The position numbers were made by a program, and so were the translations under genes. The notes beneath the pieces were generated by a model. It made no database searches. It was not told where the DNA came from and saw only the letters and a program-made list of their open reading frames with translations. A stretch of 64,000 bases of DNA from Desulfuromonas thiophila (GTDB taxonomy: Bacteria > Desulfobacterota > Desulfuromonadia > Desulfuromonadales > Desulfuromonadaceae), in assembly GCF_900101955.1 (NCBI RefSeq), contig NZ_FNAQ01000003.1, positions 1-64,000 of the forward strand, given 5' to 3'. How positions within the stretch are numbered: the stretch's first letter is position 1; every line of letters begins with the position of its first letter. This document shows, piece after piece, positions 31,345 to 39,427 of this stretch.

Positions 31345-34195
31345 CCGCATGTTGTTGCTGTGGCTGCTGGTCGGCCTGACGGTTTTGTTGCCGGGGTGCA
31401 AGACGGTTATGGAATATCATCTGGATGAGTGCAACAGGAGCGAGGTGTTGGCAGATAGCAGCGCTACGGCCAACCATGCCACCCGCCTCCATGCGGCGGG
31501 TAACAGTGATGGTTTGTACGCCGCCTATGTGTTTGACCCCGCCAGTTATGTTGTCTGTGCGGGGCGGCGTTTCCGGGGCGAAGGCTATAATGCCGACCCC
31601 AACAATGCCTGGTATGGGGCGCGCTATTATCTCGAAGCACCCGATCATCCGGATATCTCTCCGTTGAGTAAGGTGTCACTGTTTAGCGATGGGAAGATGA
31701 CCTTGACGGGTTGGTTCAAGACCAGCGGAAACGGGACATTGTTGTGCAAGGCCGGGGATTCCAGTGATTCGTGCGAATATCGCGTGTTTGTTGAGGGGGG
31801 TGCTCTGAAGGTTTCCATCTGGAATCGCTATGGTGGTGCCTCGACCTTTACCGTGGCCGCCGGTGTTGCCAATGGGCAGTGGCATGCGTTCGCGATTACG
31901 GCTAGAAATTCCTTCAGTGGGACACTTCAGGTCTCAATGTACTTCGACGGGGCCGCCACAGGCACTTCGTCAGTAACCAACTATGCCGGATACTGTGAAA
32001 AAACAACGGGCCCCCTTGTCATCGGTGCAATGAACTGGGGCAATGGTAACATTACCAACTTTTTTGATGGCGTTATCGATGAAATCGCCATGACGGACGA
32101 TGTTGAGAGTTCGGCTGATTTGTCGAAGGCTTATAACAATCAAAGGCAGCACAAAAACGCTGATGGCTCTTCGCGGAGTTGCCCATCCTGCGTTACCGGG
32201 CCAGACCATTTCGAGTTCATTCACGATGGACAGGGTCTGACCTGCGCCAGCGAAACGGTTACGCTGCGAGCCTGCGGCAATGCGGATTGCAGTCAGCGCT
32301 TCAGTGGGACGGTGCAGGTGACATTGCCGGATCTGGGCTGGCTGAACGGCCGGATTCAAACGCTGGTCTTTCCAGCGTCTGGTGAAGTGCAATTGAAACT
32401 TAAGCACACCACAGCTGAAACGGTGCAATTGGGGCTGGTGAATTCGGCTCCGGAGGTTGTTGGGGCAACGCGGTGTTTTATCGGAGCGACGCAAAGTTGC
32501 GCCCTTTTTTTTGCTGATGCCGGCTTTGTGCTGGAGTTCGACAGCTTAACCGGTAACGGGCCGCCTTCTGGTCGTTCCTGCACCGCCGTGGCGGGCCTGC
32601 TGCGGGCTGTGCGTAAAAATGATGATGCCAGCGTTTGTGTGGGCGATGACAGTTTTGCCGATGTGACACGCAATGTCCGCTTCTGGAGTGGCTATGCCGA
32701 ACCGGCAACGGGGACGCGTTCTCTTGCCCTCAATGGCCAGACCTTGTCGACGGCCAGCCCCGGGACGGCGCTTGCGCTGTCTTTCAATGCTCAGGCCGCC
32801 GCGCCCCTGTCGCTACGTTACGCCGATGCCGGCTCGGTTCATCTGTATGCCCGATACGACGGACAGGAGGCCAGCCAGGACGCCGGACTGCTGATGACGG
32901 GCAGCACGGCCGCGCCGGTGGTATTTGCGCCCGATCATTTCGTGGTCACCAGCCCGCTAAACAACGCCACTGCGGCCGGCGCCCCCAAGCTGGCGGCCGG
33001 ACTGCCCTTTGAGGTGACAGTGACGGCGGTTTGCGGCGATGGCACGGTGACACCCAATTTTGCCTGGCCGACCCAGCTGAGTGTGGCGGATGTTCAGCCG
33101 AGCGGCGGGCGCGCCGGTGTTCTGGCGCCGACCAGTTTGACCGCCGCCGATTTTACTGCCGGCCGCGCCACGCCGGATCTGACGTACAGCGAGGTGGGTA
33201 ACGTTACCCTGCAGGCACAGGCAACCAACTATCTTGGCAGCGGCCGGGAGATCAGTGGCAGTGGCCAGCTCGGGCGCTTTATGCCGCACCATTTTCGTCT
33301 GACGCGGGGCAGTCTGACCAATCGGGTCGACAGTGGCTGTGTGCCGGCGGCGACCTTTACCTATCTGGATGAACCCCTGGCGCTGACCTTCACTCTGGAG
33401 GCCGAGAATGCGGCCAATGACAGGACGCAGAACTACGTTGGCGCTTACGCGAAGTTTTCCGGTGATGAGGACGAGGCCGCGCCAGCCGGTGAAGTCTATC
33501 TGCTGACGGCGGTGGATGCGCCGGGCGGCAGCGCCACGTCGCTGGGCGGTCGCCTGCTGGTTGATGGACGGCAGCGCGACAGTGGCTGGGCGGCGGGCAG
33601 CGCCGATTTCTCCCTGCGGTTGCGGCTGGCGCGGGCCGCGCTTCCCTTGCCGCCCGATGGTCCGTTCAATGATGTACGCTTTGGTGTTGTCTTGCAGGAT
33701 GCCGATGGTGTCGCCATTGCGGCGCTGGATCTCGACAGCGATGGCGATGGCGCTGCCGACTCGGCCCAGGCTGCCGGGGCGGTCGTGCTGCGCCAGGGTC
33801 GCTTGCGGCTGGTGAACGCGCATGGTTCGGAGTTGCTGCCGCTGGCACTGCCGGTGCTGGCGGAGTATTATAACGGCACGTCTTTTGTGCCCCACGGAGC
33901 GGATTCCTGCACGGCGCTGGCGCTGACCGATTTCAGCTTTGTCGCCGATCCGGCTGGATTGCCCGGCGCCAATGCCTTCACGCCCCTTGCTGCCGGCGCC
34001 GGTACACTGAACTGGACCAGCGGGCCAGGCAGTCCGGGAGCGGTGGCTGTGACGGCGCAGCTGGCGGCGCTGCCCTGGTTGCAGTTCGACTGGGACGCGG
34101 ATGCCAGCTACGACAACCCCACCGCCCGCGCCACCTTCGGGATTTATAAAGGCAGCGAGCGCATCATCTATCTGCGCGAAACCACTTGGCGCTGA
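31331..34195 (+). CDS. mshQ: MSHA-associated adhesin-like lipoprotein MshQ
   Basis: 954 residues. A signal peptide ends with lipobox LLPGC (Cys23). Residues about 60-280 resemble a LamG/concanavalin-like sandwich (ISPLSKVSLFSDGKMTLTGWFKTSGNGTLLCK, FDGVIDEIAMTDDVESS). The rest is the long beta-rich DUF6701 region that defines MshQ (CSQRFSGTVQVTLPDL, FAPDHFVVTSP, PHHFRLTRGSL, FGIYKGSERIIYLRETTW at the C-terminus). It probably acts at the pilus tip or cell surface. It overlaps the end of mshP by 14 bases. The LamG part is clearly lower in GC than the C-terminal part (25/60 at 32041-32100 against 45/60 at 33541-33600), suggesting a mosaic origin. Confidence 0.88.
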   Translation: MLLSNRMLLLWLLVGLTVLLPGCKTVMEYHLDECNRSEVLADSSATANHATRLHAAGNSDGLYAAYVFDPASYVVCAGRRFRGEGYNADPNNAWYGARYYLEAPDHPDISPLSKVSLFSDGKMTLTGWFKTSGNGTLLCKAGDSSDSCEYRVFVEGGALKVSIWNRYGGASTFTVAAGVANGQWHAFAITARNSFSGTLQVSMYFDGAATGTSSVTNYAGYCEKTTGPLVIGAMNWGNGNITNFFDGVIDEIAMTDDVESSADLSKAYNNQRQHKNADGSSRSCPSCVTGPDHFEFIHDGQGLTCASETVTLRACGNADCSQRFSGTVQVTLPDLGWLNGRIQTLVFPASGEVQLKLKHTTAETVQLGLVNSAPEVVGATRCFIGATQSCALFFADAGFVLEFDSLTGNGPPSGRSCTAVAGLLRAVRKNDDASVCVGDDSFADVTRNVRFWSGYAEPATGTRSLALNGQTLSTASPGTALALSFNAQAAAPLSLRYADAGSVHLYARYDGQEASQDAGLLMTGSTAAPVVFAPDHFVVTSPLNNATAAGAPKLAAGLPFEVTVTAVCGDGTVTPNFAWPTQLSVADVQPSGGRAGVLAPTSLTAADFTAGRATPDLTYSEVGNVTLQAQATNYLGSGREISGSGQLGRFMPHHFRLTRGSLTNRVDSGCVPAATFTYLDEPLALTFTLEAENAANDRTQNYVGAYAKFSGDEDEAAPAGEVYLLTAVDAPGGSATSLGGRLLVDGRQRDSGWAAGSADFSLRLRLARAALPLPPDGPFNDVRFGVVLQDADGVAIAALDLDSDGDGAADSAQAAGAVVLRQGRLRLVNAHGSELLPLALPVLAEYYNGTSFVPHGADSCTALALTDFSFVADPAGLPGANAFTPLAAGAGTLNWTSGPGSPGAVAVTAQLAALPWLQFDWDADASYDNPTARATFGIYKGSERIIYLRETTWR

Positions 34196-34364
34196 GGGTT
34201 GGTTGTGTTCGACGGCACGAGGTCAGCGGGCTTTGTGAAAAACAATTTTGCTTATTTTGCGTGGTTTTTGGCGTAGAGTTTTGCGCAGGAAATGCAGGGC
34301 CTGTGGTCTTTGCCCTGCTCAATGAAAAAGAGTTTTTTTGTTAGATGGCTCATGGAGGAGAGTG

Positions 34365-35573
34365 ATGCAGGATGTTTTTATCGGGCGACAACCGATTTTT
34401 GATCGCCGGATACAGGTTTATGCCTACGAACTGCTGTATCGCGATGGTTATGTCGGCTATGCCCGCATCAATGACGTGGATCAGGCTTCCTGTGATGTGC
34501 TGGCCAATGTGCTGCTGGAAATCGGCCTGGAAAACATCGTTGGGCCGCACAAGGCTTTTTGTAACTTTTCTCAGGGGTTTTTGCTGCAGAAACCGGATCT
34601 GTCGTTCGCCGCCCAGCAACTGGTGGTGGAAATTCTGGAGACGGTGCAGCCGACAGCCGAGGTGCTGACGGCCATCGACCGTTTCCGCGCGGCCGGCCAT
34701 CTGATCGCGCTGGATGACTTTGTTTATGATGCCGGCCTGCAACCGCTGGTCGAGCGGGCCGATATTATCAAGCTCGAAGTCCTCGATGTTGATTTCGACG
34801 TGCTGCGCCAGCGAATCGATCAGCTGCGCGGGCTCAAGCCGAGGTTGATTTTTCTGGCGGAAAAGGTTGAAACCAATGAGGTGTTTCAGGCCTGTCGTGA
34901 TCTGGGCTTCGACTATTTTCAGGGTTATTTCTTCAGCAAGCCGAAGATCGTCACGGGCAAGAAACTGCCCCCTTCACGCCTGGCGCTGCTGCAACTGGTG
35001 GCTGAACTGCAGCGGCCCGATGTGGTGCTGGAGCGGGTGGAGCAAATCATTCAGTCCGATGTCAATCTCAGTGTCAAGCTGCTGCGCCAGATCAACTCCA
35101 GCTATTATTCACTGATTCATCCGGTATCGTCGATTCGGCAGGCCATCGTGCGTTTTGGTCTCGATCATATCCGGACCTGGACCTGTGTGCTGCTGTTGGG
35201 TGGGGTGAGCGAGAAGCCTCTGGAATTGATGGGCATGGCGCTGATCCGGGGCCGCATGTGTGCTCTGCTGGCGCAGCAGTCGCAGCCTCAAGGGGTACAG
35301 ACCTGCTTTACGGTGGGATTGTTTTCCCTGCTCGACAGCATTCTCGATGCGCCCATGGAGCAGATTCTCTCCAGTCTGCCGCTGTCGCAGGAAATCAAGA
35401 CGGCATTGCTGGAACATGGTGGCCCCTGTGGCGCCATTCTCGATCAGGTCAAAACCTATGAGGCTTCCGCCCTGATGCAGCAGAATGGCGCTGTCGGCGA
35501 GAATCCGGCACTACGTACGGCTTACTGGGAGGCGGTCAAGTGGGCGGATCATATTCGGGCGGGTCTGTGCTGA
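34365..35573 (+). CDS. EAL-HDOD signalling protein (YuxH-like)
   Basis: 402 residues from the ATG behind GGAGGAGAG (a longer in-frame start at 34338 has no site). The N-terminal domain (1-200) is a degenerate EAL fold: VYAYELLYRDG replaces the ExLxR catalytic strand, and ALDDFVYDAGLQPL replaces DDFGTG. It therefore probably does not cleave c-di-GMP and may bind it or a partner. Residues about 210-390 are an HDOD domain (LLQLVAELQRPDVVLERVEQIIQSDVNLSVKLLRQINS). Such proteins are linked to motility, pili and c-di-GMP in proteobacteria. It lies 169 bases after mshQ on the same strand and has its own terminator. Confidence 0.88.
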   Translation: MQDVFIGRQPIFDRRIQVYAYELLYRDGYVGYARINDVDQASCDVLANVLLEIGLENIVGPHKAFCNFSQGFLLQKPDLSFAAQQLVVEILETVQPTAEVLTAIDRFRAAGHLIALDDFVYDAGLQPLVERADIIKLEVLDVDFDVLRQRIDQLRGLKPRLIFLAEKVETNEVFQACRDLGFDYFQGYFFSKPKIVTGKKLPPSRLALLQLVAELQRPDVVLERVEQIIQSDVNLSVKLLRQINSSYYSLIHPVSSIRQAIVRFGLDHIRTWTCVLLLGGVSEKPLELMGMALIRGRMCALLAQQSQPQGVQTCFTVGLFSLLDSILDAPMEQILSSLPLSQEIKTALLEHGGPCGAILDQVKTYEASALMQQNGAVGENPALRTAYWEAVKWADHIRAGLC

Positions 35574-35600
35574 GGCCCCGCTGGCAAGAGAAGAATCGCA

Positions 35601-35635
35601 GGGGAGCCCTCCGTCATGGAAAGGCTCCCCTTTTT
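35601..35635 (+). terminator. Terminator after the EAL-HDOD gene
   Basis: The 8-bp stem GGGGAGCC/GGCTCCCC (35601-35608 with 35623-35630) is followed by TTTTT. It is directed against the convergent speA end. Confidence 0.88.
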
Positions 35636-35637
35636 GC

Positions 35638-37539
35638 TCAGCTGCGGTAATAGGTGTAACCGGCCAGCCGGTCGGCGAAGGTGGTGAGGAACTGCTGGCG
35701 TTCGGCGATGCTGAAACGGCCGCTGCGCACGGCTTGTTCGGCGGCGCGGCGCATCTGTTCGAACAGCTGCTGGGGCTGGTATTCGACATAGCTGAGCACC
35801 TCGCCGATGCTGTCACCGCTGATTTCGCGCAGCACGTCGAAGCCGCCCTCGGCATTGAGGCGCACACTGACCACATGGGTATCGCCGAACAGGTTGTGCA
35901 GATCGCCCAGGGTTTCCTGATAGGCACCCATCAGAAATACGCCCAGATAATAGGGTTCGCCGGTTCTGAGCCCGTGCAGCGGCAGGGTGGTCTGCTGGCG
36001 GCCGGCGACGATGAAACGATCAAGCTTGCCGTCGCAATCGCAGGTCAGATCGGAAATAATGGCCTGGCGGTCGGGCTGTTCATTGTGGCGGTGCAACGGC
36101 ACCACCGGGAACAGCTGGCCGATGGCCCAGGTGTCAGGCAGCGACTGGAAGACGCTGAAGTTGCCGTAATAGATATCCGACAGGCTCTGGGGCAGCTCGG
36201 CCAGATCCTCCTGCAGGGTGACGCCGGGCAGGTTGAGGATGCGCCGCGCCAGAGCGAGGAACAGGGTTTCGCCGTGGCTGCGCTGGCGCAGGTCGAGCTG
36301 ACCGAGCTGGAACTTCTGCCGGATGACGTCGCGCGCCGCCTGGGCCTGACGATAACAGACGGCCGCTACCGGCGGGCTGATGGGCTGGTGGCAGAGCTGC
36401 TGCAGCAGTGCCAGATCGGCATCGGCGACGTTTTGCGCTGCCGGACAGTCGAGGTCGAAACGCTGCACGTCGAGAATGTCGAACAGCAGCATGGAGGCAT
36501 AGGCCACGGTGGCGCGGCCCGATTCGGTGATGATCTGCGGCAGGGCGATGCCTTGCGGCGTCAGACACTGCTGCACGCCGCCGATCAGGGCATCACAGTA
36601 GTCCTGCAGCTGGTAGTCGCGCGAGTAGACATGGCCGCTGCGGCCGCCGCTGTAGTCCACCGCCAGGCCGCCGCCGAAGTCGAGATGGCCCATGGGCGCA
36701 CCCTCGGCCACCAGGGCGGCATAGTAGCGGCTGGCCTCGGCAACGCCGGCGCGGATGTCCTGCAAATGGGGAATCTGTGAACCCAGGTGGCAGTGCAGCA
36801 GCTGCAGGCAGTCGAGCAGATCGTGCTGCTTGAGGGTTTCCACCAGATCGAGCAACTGGCTGCAACTCAGGCCGAAACTGCTGCGGTCGCCACTGGTCTC
36901 GGTCCACAGGCCGCCGACCTTGGCGGAAATCTTGACGCGGGCGCCGATGCGCGGTCGCAGGTTGAACAGTTTGGCGCGCAGCAGCAGCAGGTCAAGTTCC
37001 GCCGGTGATTCAATGACAAAGAAGCAGCAGTGGCCAAGCTTGTGCGCCCACAGCCCCAGATCGATGAATTCCTGATCCTTGTAACCGTTGAGCACCAGCA
37101 GGCCGCCGGGCGGCAGGCTGGCCAGGGCCAGCACCAGTTCGGCCTTGCTGCCGGCTTCCAGGCCGTGACCGTAGGGGGCGCCGGCGCGGACGATTTCCTC
37201 AATGACCTGACATTGCTGGTTGACCTTGACGGGAAACACGCCGCGGTAGCGGTTGCTGTAGCCGAAGCGTTCGATGGCGCGATTGAAGCCGTCGTAGAGA
37301 AAGGCCAGCCGGGCGTCGAGCAGGTTCTCGACGCGCAGCAGCAGCGGCAGGTCGTGGCCCCGCTGGCGCAGGCCAGCGAGGATGTCCACCAGCGATACCT
37401 CAAGCGCGGGTGCTGTGGGCAGCTTGAGCACGATCTCGCCGGCGCTGTTGAGGCCGAAGAAGCCCCGTCCCCACTGTTCCAGGCCGTAGAGGGCGGCGGA
37501 ATCGGCCAGCGTCCAGGTGCTGGCGGCAGTGCTGTTCAT
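35638..37539 (-). CDS. speA: Biosynthetic arginine decarboxylase SpeA
   Basis: 633 residues, normal SpeA length. It turns arginine into agmatine, the first step of polyamine synthesis. The PLP lysine is Lys105 in VFPVKVNQQ. Other signatures are HGLEAGSKAEL, the Gly-rich PLP phosphate loop LDFGGGLAVDY, and SDLTCDCDGKLDRF with the Cys supplied across the dimer. The AAGGAGG ribosome site is strong. It follows speE by 21 bases in one transcript. Agmatine-processing genes (speB, or aguA/aguB) are not in the window. Confidence 0.95.
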   Translation of the reverse strand: MNSTAASTWTLADSAALYGLEQWGRGFFGLNSAGEIVLKLPTAPALEVSLVDILAGLRQRGHDLPLLLRVENLLDARLAFLYDGFNRAIERFGYSNRYRGVFPVKVNQQCQVIEEIVRAGAPYGHGLEAGSKAELVLALASLPPGGLLVLNGYKDQEFIDLGLWAHKLGHCCFFVIESPAELDLLLLRAKLFNLRPRIGARVKISAKVGGLWTETSGDRSSFGLSCSQLLDLVETLKQHDLLDCLQLLHCHLGSQIPHLQDIRAGVAEASRYYAALVAEGAPMGHLDFGGGLAVDYSGGRSGHVYSRDYQLQDYCDALIGGVQQCLTPQGIALPQIITESGRATVAYASMLLFDILDVQRFDLDCPAAQNVADADLALLQQLCHQPISPPVAAVCYRQAQAARDVIRQKFQLGQLDLRQRSHGETLFLALARRILNLPGVTLQEDLAELPQSLSDIYYGNFSVFQSLPDTWAIGQLFPVVPLHRHNEQPDRQAIISDLTCDCDGKLDRFIVAGRQQTTLPLHGLRTGEPYYLGVFLMGAYQETLGDLHNLFGDTHVVSVRLNAEGGFDVLREISGDSIGEVLSYVEYQPQQLFEQMRRAAEQAVRSGRFSIAERQQFLTTFADRLAGYTYYRS

Positions 37540-37560
37540 GGCAACCTCCTTGAAAGAGGG

Positions 37561-38406
37561 TTACGGCGCGATATTTTCGCGGGCGAAGGTCGGCAGCATG
37601 AAGGCACCCAGGTGGAGGTCCTCGTTGTAGTAGCGCGTGTGGAACGGCCGGGCGGCGGCGCGGGCTTTATCGAAGTCGCGCACCGGATGGTACTGCTTGC
37701 TGGCGAAGGCGAAGCTCCACAGCCCGCTGGGATAGGTCGGAATGAAGGCCTGGTACATCTCGACGATGGGGAACACGTTGCGCAGGTTGCGGTACATGTT
37801 TTTCTGAATTTCGGCATGGTAGAAGGGTGATTCGCTCTGCGCCACCATGATGCCATCTTTTTTCAGCGCGCCATGCACCAACCGGTAGAAATCCTCCTCG
37901 AACAGGCCGACAGCTGGCCCGATGGGGTCGGTGGAATCGACCAGAATCAGGTCGAAGGCGTCCTGATGCTCGCGGATGTAGGCCAGGCCGTCATCGACAT
38001 GCAGGGTGACGCGCGGGTTGCTGCCGTCGATATCACAGGCCATGGAAGGCAGCAGCTCGATGGATTTTTCGATGACCAGGCCATCGATTTCGCACAACAC
38101 CGCTTCTTCCACGGTCGCGTGTTTCATGATCTCACGGATGCTGCCGCCATCGCCGCCGCCGATGACCAGTACCCGCTTGGGGCAGGGATGGGTGAACAGC
38201 GCCGGGTGGCTGATCATGTCGTGATAGACAAATTCGTCGCGCTCGGTCACCATCACCAGGCCGTCGAGCAGCATCATGCGGCCGTATTCGAGGGTTTCGA
38301 TGATGTCAAGCTGCTGGAACGGGCTCTTGCCGGAGAACAGGGTGCGGGTCGCCTTGAGGGTGATGCCGACATTTTCCGAATGTTTTTCCGTGTACCACAG
38401 GTCCAT
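37561..38406 (-). CDS. speE: Spermidine synthase SpeE
   Basis: 281 residues. It transfers aminopropyl from decarboxylated S-adenosylmethionine to putrescine. The signatures are VLVIGGGDGGSIREIMKHATVEEAVLCEID, the catalytic-loop block DLILVDSTDPIGPA, and the N-terminal beta lobe ending LDGLVMVTERDEFVYHDMISHPA. The ATG has AAGGGGA. It is the first gene of speE-speA. A terminator-like hairpin lies about 40-75 bases upstream on the same strand. Confidence 0.95.
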   Translation of the reverse strand: MDLWYTEKHSENVGITLKATRTLFSGKSPFQQLDIIETLEYGRMMLLDGLVMVTERDEFVYHDMISHPALFTHPCPKRVLVIGGGDGGSIREIMKHATVEEAVLCEIDGLVIEKSIELLPSMACDIDGSNPRVTLHVDDGLAYIREHQDAFDLILVDSTDPIGPAVGLFEEDFYRLVHGALKKDGIMVAQSESPFYHAEIQKNMYRNLRNVFPIVEMYQAFIPTYPSGLWSFAFASKQYHPVRDFDKARAAARPFHTRYYNEDLHLGAFMLPTFARENIAP

Positions 38407-38446
38407 GGGTCAGATTTCCCCTTTGATGCTTTTGGCTAGTGAATAG

Positions 38447-38481
38447 AAAAAGGCCGCCGCCGTCGATTGGTGTTACGGCCT
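38447..38481 (-). terminator. Terminator-like hairpin upstream of speE
   Basis: On the minus strand AGGCCG (38476-38481) can pair with CGGCCT (38451-38456), followed by TTTT. The overlapping GCCGT/ACGGC pairing is mutually exclusive with it. An extended -10 (TGCTACATT) reads at 38485-38493. The start would then fall inside the stem, so attenuation works only if a promoter lies further upstream. Confidence 0.35.
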
Positions 38482-38608
38482 GGGAATGTAGCACAAACGG
38501 CAGCGGCTGGCTTGACTTTTGCGCCGCTTTGGTCGAAGGTCGCGCCGAATACGGTGCTTTTAACCCATCCTGAACAGGATGACAGAAGAGGCGGCAGAGG
38601 GAGGTAAG

Positions 38609-39427
38609 ATGGTGCAGGCACTCGGACAGATGCGGATAGGTTTTATTGGTGGCGGCAACATGGCCGAGGCGCTGATACGCGGCCTGCTGGCCGCAGGCGC
38701 GGCACCGGCCAACCTGCTGGTGGCTGAATTGCTTGACAGTCGCCGCGAGCAGTTGCGCCAGCGCTATGGCGTGCAGGCCCTGACGCAGAGCAGCGCGCTG
38801 CTGGAGCAGGCCGATATCATCGTGCTGGCGGTCAAGCCGCAGGCGGCGGAAGCGGCGCTGGCGCCGATCAGTGATCTGTTCGAGCCCCATCACTGCCTGA
38901 TTTCGATCCTGGCCGGGGTGTCGACGGCGCGGCTGGAAAAACTGCTCGGAGGCACGCCGCGGGTAATACGGGTGATGCCCAATACCCCTGCACTGATCGG
39001 TGCCGGAGCGGCGGGGATCAGCCGGGGGCGCAATGCCACCGACGCGGACGAACAGCGGGCCTGCGCCCTGTTCCGCTCGGTTGGCCAGGTGCAGGTGGTC
39101 AAGGAGGCGCTGCTCGACGCGGTGACCGGCCTGTCCGGTTCCGGCCCGGCCTATGCCTATCTGCTGATCGAGGCCATGGCGGATGGTGGTGTGCTCGAAG
39201 GACTGCCGCGCGACGTTGCCTTGCAACTGGCGGCACAGACGGTGGCCGGCGCGGCCCAGATGGTGCTGCAGGAGGGGGAACATCCCGCGCTGCTGCGTGA
39301 CCGGGTGTGCAGCCCGGCCGGCACCACCATTGCCGCCCTGCGCTGTCTGGAAGCCGCCGGTCTGCGCAGCGCGGTGATCGAAGCGGTCGCCTGCGCCGCG
39401 CAGCGCTCGCGCGAGCTGGCCGGCTAG
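38609..39427 (+). CDS. proC: Pyrroline-5-carboxylate reductase ProC
   Basis: 272 residues from the ATG after GGGAGGTAAG (an in-frame ATG at 38579 has no site). The last step of proline synthesis is NAD(P)H-dependent. The Rossmann start is MRIGFIGGGNMAEALIRGL. Further signatures are VLAVKPQ, ISILAGVST, RVMPNTPALIGAGA, VTGLSGSGPAYAYLLIEAMADGGVLEGLPRDVA (split family signature) and SPAGTTIAALRCLE near the end. It is divergent from speE. Its last 4 bases overlap the end of the convergent FapA gene. Confidence 0.96.
   Translation: MVQALGQMRIGFIGGGNMAEALIRGLLAAGAAPANLLVAELLDSRREQLRQRYGVQALTQSSALLEQADIIVLAVKPQAAEAALAPISDLFEPHHCLISILAGVSTARLEKLLGGTPRVIRVMPNTPALIGAGAAGISRGRNATDADEQRACALFRSVGQVQVVKEALLDAVTGLSGSGPAYAYLLIEAMADGGVLEGLPRDVALQLAAQTVAGAAQMVLQEGEHPALLRDRVCSPAGTTIAALRCLEAAGLRSAVIEAVACAAQRSRELAG

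Noticed and set aside
35485-36780. 431-residue plus frame opposite speA
   Set aside because: Antisense to a complete arginine decarboxylase; no independent evidence.
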